This document shows, one piece after another, positions 36,345 through 45,328 of a stretch of 64,000 nucleotides of DNA. This DNA is from Chitinophagaceae bacterium (GTDB lineage: Bacteria; Bacteroidota; Bacteroidia; Chitinophagales; Chitinophagaceae): the NCBI GenBank assembly GCA_014379345.1, contig JACMLY010000152.1:1-64000 (forward strand), read 5' to 3'. The stretch's first letter is position 1. The number at the start of each line of letters is the position of its first letter. The translations under genes were made by a program, and so were the position numbers. The notes beneath the pieces were generated by a model. It did no database searches. It was given only the letters and a program-made list of their open reading frames with translations, and had not been told where the DNA came from.

Positions 36345-36603
36345 TGAGCCGGACTGTAGGAACTCTTCTAGGCGTCCGTTGCGTCGCACTCTTGTACGTT
36401 CGGTAATTCTATTGAGCTGTCTCAATGATGCAATGACTGATTTGTTTGACCCTTAAGTACGGCAAAACCCTTAGCTGTTAAACGCATACAAATCTATTCT
36501 CCGGTCCCCTCTGTGCATACCTCCTGTACCCCTGTTGTCAAAATCCGATCGCCCAAGACGATCTCAGCTTTGTAGGTATAATCTCAACGTTATATCTTTA
36601 CTG
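36345..36603. other. Gene-free spacer after the protease terminator
   Basis: About 260 bases without a convincing gene, from the terminator to the next ATG. The only notable thing is a promoter-like pair of boxes at its right end, listed separately. Confidence 0.5.
36569..36600 (+). promoter_or_regulatory. Candidate promoter, TTTG-N20-TATCTTTA
   Basis: TTTG at 36569-36572, 20-base spacer, then TATCTTTA at 36593-36600, three bases before an ATG at 36604. The same TATCTTTA box recurs in the repeats from 40.4 kb on. The start so close to the box suggests a leaderless or very short leader transcript, or a later start codon. Confidence 0.4.
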
Positions 36604-37032
36604 ATGGATACATTTATTCTGGACGTTCAACGTAGGGAAATTGAATTGAAGCAGGGCGACTTTAAAAAACGGAAGGTCGAAATTTTGCAGGAGTTCAAAT
36701 CTATTCTGCCGGATGATTATAAATCCGGTCATAAATTTATCAGTGACTTCAGTGTAGCGTTTTTAGACCTGTACAGGGAAAATGCTTCCATTCTCCTCGA
36801 TTCCTATAAATCTGCCCTTCATGAAAATTTAACCGAATGTTACCAGCATTCAGAAGAACAGCATTTGGGATCGCTTACTGTTGAAGACGACCTGAGTATT
36901 CATTCCATCAATTTTCCAAAAAGTAAAACCCAATCAGAATGGGAGCTCAATTATGAAATGGATCTTGATGATACGGTATTTCATCTGTATTTTGAAGGTT
37001 GGAAGTTCAAAACAATAGGTCACACGCTCTAG
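36604..37032 (+). CDS. Hypothetical protein, 142 residues
   Basis: A soluble acidic protein starting MDTFILDVQRREIELKQGDF. It has an N-terminal helical part with many Lys and Glu and a C-terminal strand-rich part (WELNYEMDLDDTVFHLYFEG). There is no signal peptide or recognised motif. A long-range similarity to any family is not evident to me. An alternative upstream start was rejected since it would cross the promoter-like boxes. Neighbours give no clue. Confidence 0.65.
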   Translation: MDTFILDVQRREIELKQGDFKKRKVEILQEFKSILPDDYKSGHKFISDFSVAFLDLYRENASILLDSYKSALHENLTECYQHSEEQHLGSLTVEDDLSIHSINFPKSKTQSEWELNYEMDLDDTVFHLYFEGWKFKTIGHTL

Positions 37033-37182
37033 CTCACAAACTGACTGCACCGTTACACCAATACGCTGACGCCCTGCTTAATTTTAAACCCCACAACCAA
37101 AAACATATTCATTTCTTACGTTTCATTTATTCGTAGATTAATCTGCCGGGACCGCAACTATCCTTCGGGTTTTTTGTTATAA

Positions 37183-37896
37183 GTGATAAATAGATCTATC
37201 TCTATAAAAAATATTGTAATCGTTGGGGGAACAAAAGGCATTGGGAAAAATATCGTTGAGCTCTTAACGGATTTTAATGTTTATGTCATTGCACGAACAA
37301 AAAACGGGCTTGCTGAAACGGATAACTTACATTTTCTAGAAGCTGATGTTACACAACCAATGAATGATTTGTCAGAATTGCCCGATGTGATTCATGGTTT
37401 GGTTTACTGTCCCGGAAGTATAAATCTTAAGCCATTCCACCGGTTAAAAGAAGAAGATTTTTTAAACGACTGGCAGATCAATTTTATGAGTGGTGTCAGG
37501 ATTATCCAGGCTTTATTGCCCAGTTTAAAAAATGCAGAGGGCGCTTCTATTGTCTTATTCAGCACTGTGGCTGTATTAACCGGGATGCCTTTTCACGCAA
37601 GCATTGCAGCAGCAAAAGGTGCAGTTGAAGGATTGATACGCTCCCTGGCTGCTGAATTGGCTCCGAAGATCCGGGTAAATGGGATTGCTCCTTCACTTAC
37701 TCAAACAACACTCACAGAAAAACTAGTCAATACTCCGGACAAGATAGAAAAAGCAGTAAAGCGCCATCCCTTGCAAAGACTTGGCCAGCCCGGCGATATC
37801 GCCGAGATAGCTTGTTTTTTTTTATCAGACAAATCAGGCTGGATAACTGGTCAGGTTATGCATGTCGATGGAGGAATGTCAACCATACAAGCATAG
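37183..37896 (+). CDS. SDR-family oxidoreductase with altered active site
   Basis: A 237-residue short-chain dehydrogenase. It starts at a GTG and has the cofactor loop VIVGGTKGIGKNIVELL; the GLVYCPGSINLKPF stretch stands in for the NNAG motif. In the catalytic region it reads PFHASIAAAKGAVEGLIRSL: the Lys is present but the Tyr of YxxxK is replaced by Ile. C-terminal features are VNGIAPSLTQTTLTEK and GWITGQVMHVDGGM. The change implies loss of normal SDR catalysis or a different mechanism. It overlaps nothing and is 3 bases from the next gene, so the two are likely an operon. Confidence 0.85.
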   Translation: MINRSISIKNIVIVGGTKGIGKNIVELLTDFNVYVIARTKNGLAETDNLHFLEADVTQPMNDLSELPDVIHGLVYCPGSINLKPFHRLKEEDFLNDWQINFMSGVRIIQALLPSLKNAEGASIVLFSTVAVLTGMPFHASIAAAKGAVEGLIRSLAAELAPKIRVNGIAPSLTQTTLTEKLVNTPDKIEKAVKRHPLQRLGQPGDIAEIACFFLSDKSGWITGQVMHVDGGMSTIQA

Positions 37897-37899
37897 CCC

Positions 37900-39372
37900 A
37901 TGAAAATCCTTCTTACCGGAGCAACCGGATACATTGCACAAAGACTGTTGCCTGTTTTATTAGAGAATGGCCATACCGTTGTTTGCTGCGTACGTGATAA
38001 GAACCGTTTCAATGCCGAAAAATATGCAGCTTTTGATCTGCACGTTGTTGAAGTAAATTTTCTTGATAAAAAAACCCTGAAAAACATTCCGGAAGATATT
38101 GATGTTGCCTATTATCTTATTCACTCCATGTCAACCATTGGGGCCGATTTTGAAAACCTGGAAAAAACGTCCGCAGAAAATTTTAAAGAACGTATTGAGC
38201 AAACAAATGCCAGACAGGTAATTTATCTCAGTGGAATTGTGAATGAAAAACATCTTTCCAAACACTTGCTTTCCAGGAAAAATGTAGAACAAATATTAGG
38301 TAACGCAGGTTTTGCTCTAACAACTTTACGGGCAGGGATTATTATCGGATCAGGCAGCGCTTCCTTTGAGATCATGCGTGACCTGGTTGAGAAGCTCCCC
38401 ATTATGATTGCGCCCCGATGGCTTCATACTGCATCGCAGCCCATTGCGATCAGGAATGTAATCGAGTATCTTTTTGGCGTATTGTTAAAGGAAGAAACCT
38501 ACAATCAGAATTTCGACATCGGCGGTAACGAGGTAATTACCTATAAACAAATGCTTTTGCGATTTGCCAGGGTAAGGGGATTGAAAAGAAGGATTTTTGT
38601 AGTTCCTGTAATGACTCCCAAACTGTCATCCTATTGGTTGTACTTTGTAACTTCTACTTCGTATACTCTTGCAACAAATCTAGTCGAAAGCATGAAGGTG
38701 GAGGTGATATGTAAACCGAACAACTTGCGGGAGCTATTGGATATTCAATTAATCAGCTATGAAAAAGCCATTGAACTGGCGTTTGGGAAGATTGAACAAA
38801 ACCAGGTATTATCGAGCTGGAAAGATGCACTTACGAGTAATACCCTGTATCATGGCATCTCAAAACATATCGAAGTACCAATCAATGGTTGTTTTAAAGA
38901 TATCCGTACAAAAAAGATTGATAACAGTGATCGCGTCCTGAATAAAATATGGTCAATCGGCGGGCATACAGGATGGTATTATGGCAACTGGTTATGGTCT
39001 GTAAGGGGCGTGTTAGACAAGATGGTTGGCGGCGTAGGACTCAGAAGAGGAAGAAAAAGTTTAACTGATATTTCAGGAGGCGATTCGCTTGATTTCTGGC
39101 GAGTATTGCTGGCAGATAAAAAGGAAAAGAGGCTGTTACTTTATGCAGAAATGAAATTGCCGGGAGAAGCCTGGCTCGAATTTAAAATCGATGAAGAAAA
39201 TATATTACACCAAACAGCCATCTTCAGGCCGCTGGGACTTTGGGGAAGATTGTACTGGTATATCGTATTGCCGTTTCATGGTTTTATTTTTAAAGGAATG
39301 ATACGGAATCTTGCTGCATCGGGTCCCTTACCCGATCCATCAGCTGCAAAACCTCAATATCATAAAAAATAA
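37900..39372 (+). CDS. NAD(P)-binding epimerase-like protein with DUF2867 domain
   Basis: A 490-residue protein. The N-terminal half (about 1-320) is an atypical SDR/NmrA-like Rossmann domain: MKILLTGATGYIAQRLLPVL, then DVAYYLIHSMSTIG, QVIYLSGIVNE and LRAGIIIGSGSAS. The C-terminal part (about 325-475, WSIGGHTGWYYGNWLWSVRG) is a DUF2867 domain, rich in Trp and Tyr. The whole resembles the DUF2867-containing SDR proteins found next to DNA photolyase and other light-response genes in some bacteria, but that context is not here. The substrate is unknown. It starts 3 bases after the SDR stop. Confidence 0.88.
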   Translation: MKILLTGATGYIAQRLLPVLLENGHTVVCCVRDKNRFNAEKYAAFDLHVVEVNFLDKKTLKNIPEDIDVAYYLIHSMSTIGADFENLEKTSAENFKERIEQTNARQVIYLSGIVNEKHLSKHLLSRKNVEQILGNAGFALTTLRAGIIIGSGSASFEIMRDLVEKLPIMIAPRWLHTASQPIAIRNVIEYLFGVLLKEETYNQNFDIGGNEVITYKQMLLRFARVRGLKRRIFVVPVMTPKLSSYWLYFVTSTSYTLATNLVESMKVEVICKPNNLRELLDIQLISYEKAIELAFGKIEQNQVLSSWKDALTSNTLYHGISKHIEVPINGCFKDIRTKKIDNSDRVLNKIWSIGGHTGWYYGNWLWSVRGVLDKMVGGVGLRRGRKSLTDISGGDSLDFWRVLLADKKEKRLLLYAEMKLPGEAWLEFKIDEENILHQTAIFRPLGLWGRLYWYIVLPFHGFIFKGMIRNLAASGPLPDPSAAKPQYHKK

Positions 39373-39485
39373 TTGTTAAATAAATATGCTTTCATACCAG
39401 GCAAAGCTTAAACAACAATATCTGAAAATTATTTTTTTATAGTACCAAACATTTAGTCAATGGTATTGTTATAAAGAAAAATATT

Positions 39486-40037
39486 ATGCAAAAAAACATT
39501 CTAAAGATGCTTTTAGCCGTAGCTATAAGCTCAGCAACATTTGTTGCGTGTAACGATGAGGAACCAAAAACAGTTGAAGCAACCCCTGAAGTTGCAAAAG
39601 AAGAGCCAGTAACTCCGGTTGCTGCTAAAGATATTGTAGATGTGGCCATTGGATCTCCGGACCACACCACATTGGTTTCGGCAGTAACTGCAGCCGGTTT
39701 AGTAGAAACACTCAAAGGCGCAGGACCGTTTACGGTATTTGCACCGACCAATGCTGCTTTTGCTGCCTTGCCTGCAGGAACTGTAGATGGTTTATTAAAG
39801 CCCGAAAGCAAAGCTGCATTGACCAACATCTTAACTTACCATGTAGTTGCCGGTTCTGTAAAAGCGGCGGATTTAAAAGATGGTCAAAAAGTAAAAACTT
39901 TACAGGGTGAAGAACTTAGTGTATCCATTAAAGATGGTAAAGTAATGATTAATGGTGCCAATGTATCCGCTGCTGACCTTATGGGAAGTAATGGCGTCGT
40001 TCATGTAGTAGACGGCGTATTAATGCCAAAAAAATAA
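39486..40037 (+). CDS. Fasciclin (FAS1) domain lipoprotein
   Basis: A 183-residue exported protein. The signal peptide [22 protein letters not shown] has a lipobox-like FVAC with Cys22; a flexible stretch rich in Glu/Pro/Val follows. One FAS1 domain (about 50-183) has [50 protein letters not shown] and [17 protein letters not shown]1 domains mediate adhesion or protein contacts. Probably anchored in the outer membrane. A strong terminator follows. Confidence 0.92.
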   Translation: MQKNILKMLLAVAISSATFVACNDEEPKTVEATPEVAKEEPVTPVAAKDIVDVAIGSPDHTTLVSAVTAAGLVETLKGAGPFTVFAPTNAAFAALPAGTVDGLLKPESKAALTNILTYHVVAGSVKAADLKDGQKVKTLQGEELSVSIKDGKVMINGANVSAADLMGSNGVVHVVDGVLMPKK

Positions 40038-40054
40038 TTTCTTTTTAATCCTTA

Positions 40055-40100
40055 CCTAAAATAGTGGGAGTTGCGAATGCTGCTCCCACTATTTTTTAGG
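40055..40100. terminator. Long-stem terminator after the fasciclin gene
   Basis: CCTAAAATAGTGGGAG and CTCCCACTATTTTTTAGG form a 15-bp-plus stem around a 12-base loop with a T-rich side. It is 18 bases after the stop codon and marks the end of the core-like region. Confidence 0.85.
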
Positions 40101-40150
40101 CATGGGGCGGAGATAAGGTTATCATTCCAGGAACTCAGTCATAGAAATTT

Positions 40151-40374
40151 ATGCGACAAGTAACTTTAATTTTATTGACACTTTTAGTTGGACAGACCTT
40201 TGCCCAAAACAAAAATATTCTGAAAGAATTAAGCAAGTAGAAAACAATCTATTAAACAAATTTCAAAAATTGACAACAAACAGATTACAATTAATTCCTA
40301 TCAACCTTTATCAGCGGGAGACTACGCGAATTTTGAAAGAATTAAAATCTTAAAGTATTATTAATCCTGATTTC
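40151..40374 (+). pseudogene. Decayed exported-protein gene fragment
   Basis: An ATG at 40151 opens MRQVTLILLTLLVGQTFAQN, a convincing signal peptide, then NILKELSK and a stop. The two other frames continue past the stop with short plausible stretches (for example KIDNKQITINSYQPLSAGDY to about 40371). This looks like a frameshifted remnant of a small secreted protein. It lies just before the first repeat of the array. Not recognised further. Confidence 0.35.
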
Positions 40375-40392
40375 CCTCAAGCGAAAAACGAA

Positions 40393-40602
40393 CGCACAAC
40401 ATCGCATTTATGTAATTAGGGCAGACATTAACGCGTCCTCAGCTATTCTTCCATCCGACGTTTTGCAATTGGCCTTTTGAATATGACTTGTACGCTATAT
40501 CTTTATTGAGTCCCGCCGAATGGCAAGATTGCCGGGCCCACGAACCTGCTTGACGGCAGACAGGTAACCATGAACCAACAGCATAAATGCAAAAACGTTA
40601 GT
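40393..40602 (+). repeat. attC-like cassette-junction repeat, copy 1
   Basis: Left arm CGCACAACATCGCATTTATG, right end GCATAAATGCAAAAACGTTAG; the arms are imperfect complements. The interior has TTTG (40476-40479), 18-base spacer and TATCTTTA (40498-40505), then CCGCCGAATGGCAAG and CCTGCTTGACGGCAGACAGG hairpin words. It lies upstream of the retropepsin-like gene. Confidence 0.6.
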
Positions 40603-40642
40603 GCCAAGGCAAGTAGTAAGCTGCAAAATAATAAGAATAGAA

Positions 40643-41113
40643 ATGGATCAAAAAGTAACAACCAAAGAAAACATTCAATTTCTTACTTCGATAGGATATA
40701 TAGCTACTCCATTTTGGCAGAATGTAGCGGGGCAATTGCTTATAAATGCTAAAATAAACGATGTGGATGGTCTTTATATTCTTGATTCCGGAGCAGGTCA
40801 AACTGTTGTTGATGCCAAACAATTGGATACTTTAAAATTAAAGCTTAACTATAATGAAACTGAATTAACAGGAGGTGGAGTCGGTGCACATAGTATTGAG
40901 AATGTACCGTCTTATAACAATAAAATAGAGATTAATAATTTTAAAATAGACAACCTAATTGTCGCTGTAATGTCGTTGGAGACCGCGTGGGAATCATTAG
41001 CACGAGTAGGAGCCCATGATGAGATATTTGGTATAATCGGTGTTGATATACTAAAAATAGGCAATGCCATTATTGATTTCAGCACAATGACACTTTATTT
41101 GATGCAACCATAG
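40643..41113 (+). CDS. Retropepsin-like aspartic protease family protein
   Basis: A 156-residue protein starting MDQKVTTKENIQFLTSIG, chosen over an upstream GTG/ATG context inside the repeat tail. It has the aspartyl-protease flap and active-site region LYILDSGAGQTVVDAKQL (DSGA in place of DTGA) and the second typical stretch GIIGVDILKIGNAIIDF. No signal peptide or membrane segment is seen. Single-domain proteins like this are thought to dimerise; the physiological substrate is unknown. As a small plus-strand gene between two repeats, it looks like a single gene cassette. Confidence 0.8.
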   Translation: MDQKVTTKENIQFLTSIGYIATPFWQNVAGQLLINAKINDVDGLYILDSGAGQTVVDAKQLDTLKLKLNYNETELTGGGVGAHSIENVPSYNNKIEINNFKIDNLIVAVMSLETAWESLARVGAHDEIFGIIGVDILKIGNAIIDFSTMTLYLMQP

Positions 41114-41172
41114 TTATAAATAGCACTATTTAGAAACGCATATCCAGAAAGTAAAAACGAGTAAAATGCCCT

Positions 41173-41402
41173 GCCACTAACATGGGGTTTGACGTTATGT
41201 CGGCTTAGCGAATATGTTCTCAACTTTATATCGCTACTCAACGACTGTCTATCAGCTTCGGTTCCAGCGTGACTTTTTTTAATTCGGCTATTGAAGATGA
41301 CTTGTACTCTATATCTTTATTGAGTCCCGCCGAATGGCGGGATTGCCGGGCCGACGAACCTGCCTGACGGCAGACACGCACCATTTTTGACACAACGTTT
41401 AA
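41173..41402 (+). repeat. attC-like cassette-junction repeat, copy 2
   Basis: Starts GCCACTAACATGGGGTTTGAC and ends CACAACGTTTAAG; the arms are more diverged than in copy 1. The interior carries ATTG, 18-base spacer and TATCTTTA at 41312-41319, followed by CCGCCGAATGGCGG and CCTGCCTGACGGCAGAC, as in copy 1. It fills most of the 395-bp space before the next gene. Confidence 0.55.
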
Positions 41403-41508
41403 GTTCAGTCAGGACTAATACAAAAGGTTTAAACGGTTGGACAAATGCATTAGCCGCAGACACGGTTTGTCTTCTAATTCAATACCTCTAATTAAAAAAA
41501 CAAAAGTT

Positions 41509-41961
41509 ATGTATCACTACTTTGTAAAGAAACTCGTAAAGAAATCATTTAAATTGTTAAATGACCATGATTACGCCCAGCTAATAAAACCCTTGGCATC
41601 AGATGTTAAACACACTTTTGCAGGCGACCATGCTTTGGGTGGTGTAAGGCATGACCTTGCGGCCTTCAAATCCTGGCTGGAGAGGTTGGGCAGGGTGATG
41701 CCCAAACTCCACATCAACGTGGTCAACATCGTTGTAAAGGGTTTGCCGAACAATACGCTGGCAATTGCCAGGTGGATAGGTACCGCAACATTAGAAAACG
41801 GTGACCATTACCTAAATACAGGTGTACACTTTATTACTATTAAGTGGGGTAAATTAACAGAGTTAGAGGTATATGAAGATTCACAGGCCGTTCACAACGG
41901 ACTGGAAAAGCAGTACCAGTCAGGAATTTTGGAGGCGAAAGCACCACAGATTCTTAGCTAA
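41509..41961 (+). CDS. SnoaL/NTF2-like protein
   Basis: A 150-residue soluble protein starting MYHYFVKKLVKKSFKLLNDH; an upstream in-frame start was rejected. The cone-shaped NTF2-like fold is suggested by ASDVKHTFAGDHALGGVRHD, LHINVVNIVVKGLPNNTLAI, HYLNTGVHFITIKWGKLTEL. No catalytic residues can be assigned. Such small folds are frequent in gene cassettes. It sits between repeat copies 2 and 3. Confidence 0.8.
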   Translation: MYHYFVKKLVKKSFKLLNDHDYAQLIKPLASDVKHTFAGDHALGGVRHDLAAFKSWLERLGRVMPKLHINVVNIVVKGLPNNTLAIARWIGTATLENGDHYLNTGVHFITIKWGKLTELEVYEDSQAVHNGLEKQYQSGILEAKAPQILS

Positions 41962-42082
41962 CTTTTAATTTATAATCAATAGTAAAAATAAAAAACTTTG
42001 TCGACCTAACTGTCAAGGTTGCTTGTTGGTATGATAAATCAAAACAAAAAGCATATTACTTTGTGTTCGACATGTAAAACGA

Positions 42083-42245
42083 ACGCACAACATTGCATTT
42101 ATACAATTGGCGCGCGACATTAACGCGTCCTTCAACATTTGTAATTCTATCAGCTCTTGTTCCGGCTGAAGTTTTTCAATTGCACTTTGAATATCGTTTG
42201 TACTGTTTATCTTTATTGAGCACCTGTTGCCAGGCGACCGAATTA
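42083..42245 (+). repeat. attC-like cassette-junction repeat, copy 3 (right end lost)
   Basis: Left arm CGCACAACATTGCATTTATAC; interior TTTG (42186-42189), 18-base spacer, TATCTTTA (42208-42215), then CACCTGTTGCCAGG. The usual right end (ATAAATGCGAAAACGTT) is missing; the sequence becomes unrelated before the FIST gene. Confidence 0.55.
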
Positions 42246-42326
42246 CCAACCTTCTGGTATCTGATAAAAAGTCCGTTTATAAATACAAAGAGAGCCGGTT
42301 CAGATGAATTGCAAAAATAAATCATC

Positions 42327-43490
42327 ATGAAAGCAAAATCAATCAAAGGAAAATCAACAGAAGAAATCAGTTCTGCATTCACTGAAAGCATGGCCGACGG
42401 ATTCAAGCCAACTTTAGCCATTGTATTCATATCTGTTAAACAGGACAGAGAATCTATTTCCAAATTACTTGACGAAAAAGGCATTCAGATATTTGGTGCT
42501 ACCACTGCAGGCGAATTTATTGATGGCGAAATTGAAGAAGGCAGTATTGTCATGATGTTGCTCGACATGAATCGAGCTTATTTTAAAATTGAATTTCTTG
42601 AAACAAGCAGAGAGACCGCTTTAGAAGATGCAAACAAACTAGGTATTACCGGAAAAGAAACCTTTACCAACCCTGCCTTTATTATAGCAACCGGTGGAGT
42701 GTCCTTAGATGGTGAACCATTTGTTGAAGGCATCACACAAGGTTTTGGAAAACCTCCCTCGTCGGTAGACAGGGAAGTAACCATATTTGGAGGTAAGGCA
42801 GGAGATGATTTGGCACTTGAATCAACATTTGTTTTTACCAACGGAAAAAGTAAAGACCACGCACTTTTAGCACTCATTATTGATGAAGATAAAATCGATG
42901 TTAGAGGCATAGCTACCTGTGGCTGGAAAGCTATTGGTACAACAAAAACAGTTACTAAAAGCGAAGGTAATATTGTGTATACCATCGACGATAAACCAGC
43001 ATTGGATATGTTAATGAATTACCTTGGCGTTGAAATAAAACTGGATGACAATAAGGAAATCGTGTCATTTCTAAGCTCCTGGTATTATCCATTGCAATTG
43101 GAACGGGAAAATGTAGATCCTGTAATACGTACAGCCATGTTTGCCAATCGTGAAGACCGTTCACTTATTTGTTCTGGAAATGTGCCTCAAGGGTCAAAAA
43201 TCAAGTTTTCGATGCCACCAGATTTTGATTCCATCGAAACAGTCGTTGCAGAATGTAAGGGCATTAAGGACAATGCACAGCAGCAAGCCGATGCCTTGAT
43301 CATGTTTTCATGCGTGAGCAGATATTTATCGTTTGGGATTGTAATGAAAGAGGAGTTAGAGCAGGTGCAAAAAATTTGGGATGCGCCCATGGCAGGCTTT
43401 TTTTCCTATGGCGAATATGGAAAATCAAAAACCGGTAAGTATGATTATCATAATAATACATGCTGCCTGGTGGCTTTAAAAGAAAAATAA
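42327..43490 (+). CDS. FIST N- and C-terminal domain signal protein
   Basis: A 387-residue cytoplasmic protein with both FIST domains. The N-terminal half has DGFKPTLAIVFISVKQDRES, GIQIFGATTAGEFIDGEIEE and IATGGVSLDGEPFVEGI; the C-terminal half has YLGVEIKLDDNKEIVS and MFSCVSRYLSFGIVMKEELE, then APMAGFFSYGEYGKS. FIST is a sensory input domain, thought to bind small ligands such as amino acids, and is usually linked to signalling modules; here it is stand-alone. A partial duplicate follows directly. Confidence 0.88.
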   Translation: MKAKSIKGKSTEEISSAFTESMADGFKPTLAIVFISVKQDRESISKLLDEKGIQIFGATTAGEFIDGEIEEGSIVMMLLDMNRAYFKIEFLETSRETALEDANKLGITGKETFTNPAFIIATGGVSLDGEPFVEGITQGFGKPPSSVDREVTIFGGKAGDDLALESTFVFTNGKSKDHALLALIIDEDKIDVRGIATCGWKAIGTTKTVTKSEGNIVYTIDDKPALDMLMNYLGVEIKLDDNKEIVSFLSSWYYPLQLERENVDPVIRTAMFANREDRSLICSGNVPQGSKIKFSMPPDFDSIETVVAECKGIKDNAQQQADALIMFSCVSRYLSFGIVMKEELEQVQKIWDAPMAGFFSYGEYGKSKTGKYDYHNNTCCLVALKEK

Positions 43491-43525
43491 TCCTTCGACA
43501 AACTCAGAATGACCAAAGAATAAAC

Positions 43526-43857
43526 ATGAAAGCAAAATCAATCAAAGGAAAATCAACGGGACAATAAAAGATACATTAATGCAAAGTATGGCCGATGGTT
43601 TTAAACCAACATTAGCTATTGCTTTTATATCAAAAGCCCTGGATAGAAAGGCTATCAGTGATACTTATCATCAGGAACAGAAAGATGTACTGTTCTATTC
43701 AAATAAATTACATCTAAGTCCTAAAAATCTATCGGGTATTTTAAAAAAGGAAACTGGTTTGTCAGCAAAACAAAACATTGATGATTTTATTATCTGGAAG
43801 CAAAAAGTCTTTTGCCTGCCCGTTGTGTGCCATAAGGAAGACGCTTTCTATGAATGA
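43526..43857 (+). pseudogene. Chimeric pseudogene: FIST 5' fragment fused to an AraC-type fragment
   Basis: The first 32 bases repeat the start of the upstream FIST gene exactly (ATGAAAGCAAAATCAATCAA); a stop (GGACAATAA) follows. The frame then continues with FIST-like MADGFKPTLAIAFISKALDR, and from about 43667 switches to an AraC-type helix-turn-helix end: LHLSPKNLSGILKKETGLSA and QNIDDFIIWKQK. The frame ends at 43857. It is a product of illegitimate joining of two genes and not expected to work. Confidence 0.7.
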
Positions 43858-44300
43858 ACTTCTAAAGCCGATAAATGAAATAATAGAATATGGTCTGGCA
43901 CCAAATATAGTTAGACCTCACAGAGATGTCTTACTTGAGAAAGCTCTAATTGAAATTTACCGTCTGTCTTTTTATATATCCTACGAGTTTGACGATAGCC
44001 ATTATCCAGACTTCATCAAATCACAGCTTCCAATCATTAGAAAAAATGTAGAATTTCGAAAGCTTTGGCTATTACAAGGCTATAATAGACATAAAAGACA
44101 TACACAATCTTTCTGAATGTGGAATCGGTGATGCGATTGATGATTTGACAGACATTATCCTTGATTTACTGGAAATAAAATGGAGAATTGAAAATAATAG
44201 TTTGAATAATGGACTAAGGTATTTCGAACATATTTTTTACAGCCATACTAAACAAAATATTCTCGGCCTATTGAACTACATGAAGCAGTTAAATAGTTAA
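43850..44300 (+). pseudogene. Frameshifted small gene (DUF5063-like)
   Basis: An ATG at 43850 opens MNELLKPINEIIEYGLAPNI and runs to NVEFRKLWLLQGYNRH, then a stop at 44114-44116. The next frame continues with SECGIGDAIDDLTDIILDLL and NGLRYFEHIFYSHTKQNI to a stop at 44298-44300. Joined, they give about 150 residues resembling DUF5063 proteins (IDDLxDI near the C-terminus). A one-base shift near 44080-44100 explains it, or it is a real sequencing or assembly indel. Confidence 0.5.
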
Positions 44301-44348
44301 AAAAACCATATTGATTTTCATACAAGCTCTCGAGCAGACAGAAATACT

Positions 44349-44567
44349 GCACAAACCATTGCATTTATGCAATTGGGGCGCGCCATTAACGGGTCGTTCA
44401 GCACCTGGAATTCTATCAGCTTCAGTTCCAGCTGACGTTATTCAACTAAGCATTCGAATATGATTTCAACTGTATATCTTTATTGAGAATCTGTTGCCCG
44501 GATGAAGAACCTGCCTGATGGCAGACAAGTAATCACGCCCCAACATCATAAATGCGAAACCGTTGTA
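44349..44567 (+). repeat. attC-like cassette-junction repeat, copy 4
   Basis: Left arm ATTGCATTTATGCAATTGGG, right arm CGCCCCAACATCATAAATGC; the two are clear imperfect complements. It ends GCGAAACCGTTG. Interior: TTCG, 18-base spacer, TATCTTTA (44475-44482), then CCTGCCTGATGGCAGACAAG. It lies before the ankyrin gene. Confidence 0.65.
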
Positions 44568-44616
44568 TGATATTTTAAGAAATGATCTCCGAACGACAAA
44601 ACATCGACAAAATAAA

Positions 44617-45264
44617 ATGAAAAATTTGGATGAAAAAATGTTAACAGCGGCTTTAAACGGTGATTTAGCGACCGTCGAGGAATTGGTTACTCAAGGGGCA
44701 AATATTAATTACACCGACAACTGGGGCAATTTTGCACTATTTGCTGCTGCCTGGGAAGGTAACCAAAAAGCACTGGATTTATTTTACAATTTAGGAGCAA
44801 AAATATCATTTGATGATTGTAATCTGCTTTGTAATGCTGCCTACAATGGCAAGGTCGATTCAGTAAAATGGTTATTAGATAAAGGGGAAGACGCTAATTT
44901 CTCTTTTACAGATACAGGAGAAAATGCTTTGCATTATACAATTAGTAAAACGAGTGAAATCGACGATAGGACTGAAATTGTAAAAGTTTTAATAGCAGCA
45001 GGTATAGACGTTAACAAAAAAACATTAACAGGTAAATCGACTCTTTGCTTTATGCGTGATGCCTACCTCAAAGGTGAATCGCCGTTACATAGGGCTGCAG
45101 CATATGGAAATGTAACCATCATAAAAATGCTATTGGATGCTGGTGCCGAACCTTCGATGAAAGATGCAAATGGTGATACTCCTATTTCATGGGGAAGCTG
45201 GCACTTGAGAGACGCAGATGTGCTACGTTTGTTACTTTATGAAGGAGTACCCGGTATTCATTAA
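44617..45264 (+). CDS. Ankyrin repeat protein
   Basis: A 215-residue protein, starting MKNLDEKMLTAALNGDLATV, with about six ankyrin repeats: e.g. LATVEELVTQGANINYTDNW, VKWLLDKGEDANFS, IVKVLIAAGIDVNKKTLTG, IIKMLLDAGAEPSMKDANG. No signal peptide is present, so it should bind other proteins in the cytoplasm. No partner can be named from the context. The gene is plus-strand, flanked by repeat copies 4 and 5, which fits a single cassette. Confidence 0.88.
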   Translation: MKNLDEKMLTAALNGDLATVEELVTQGANINYTDNWGNFALFAAAWEGNQKALDLFYNLGAKISFDDCNLLCNAAYNGKVDSVKWLLDKGEDANFSFTDTGENALHYTISKTSEIDDRTEIVKVLIAAGIDVNKKTLTGKSTLCFMRDAYLKGESPLHRAAAYGNVTIIKMLLDAGAEPSMKDANGDTPISWGSWHLRDADVLRLLLYEGVPGIH

Positions 45265-45328
45265 TTTCCCACTAATGGTCAAACTCAATTATCAATCAGA
45301 ATTTGACGGACAAAAAAGAAAAACATCA

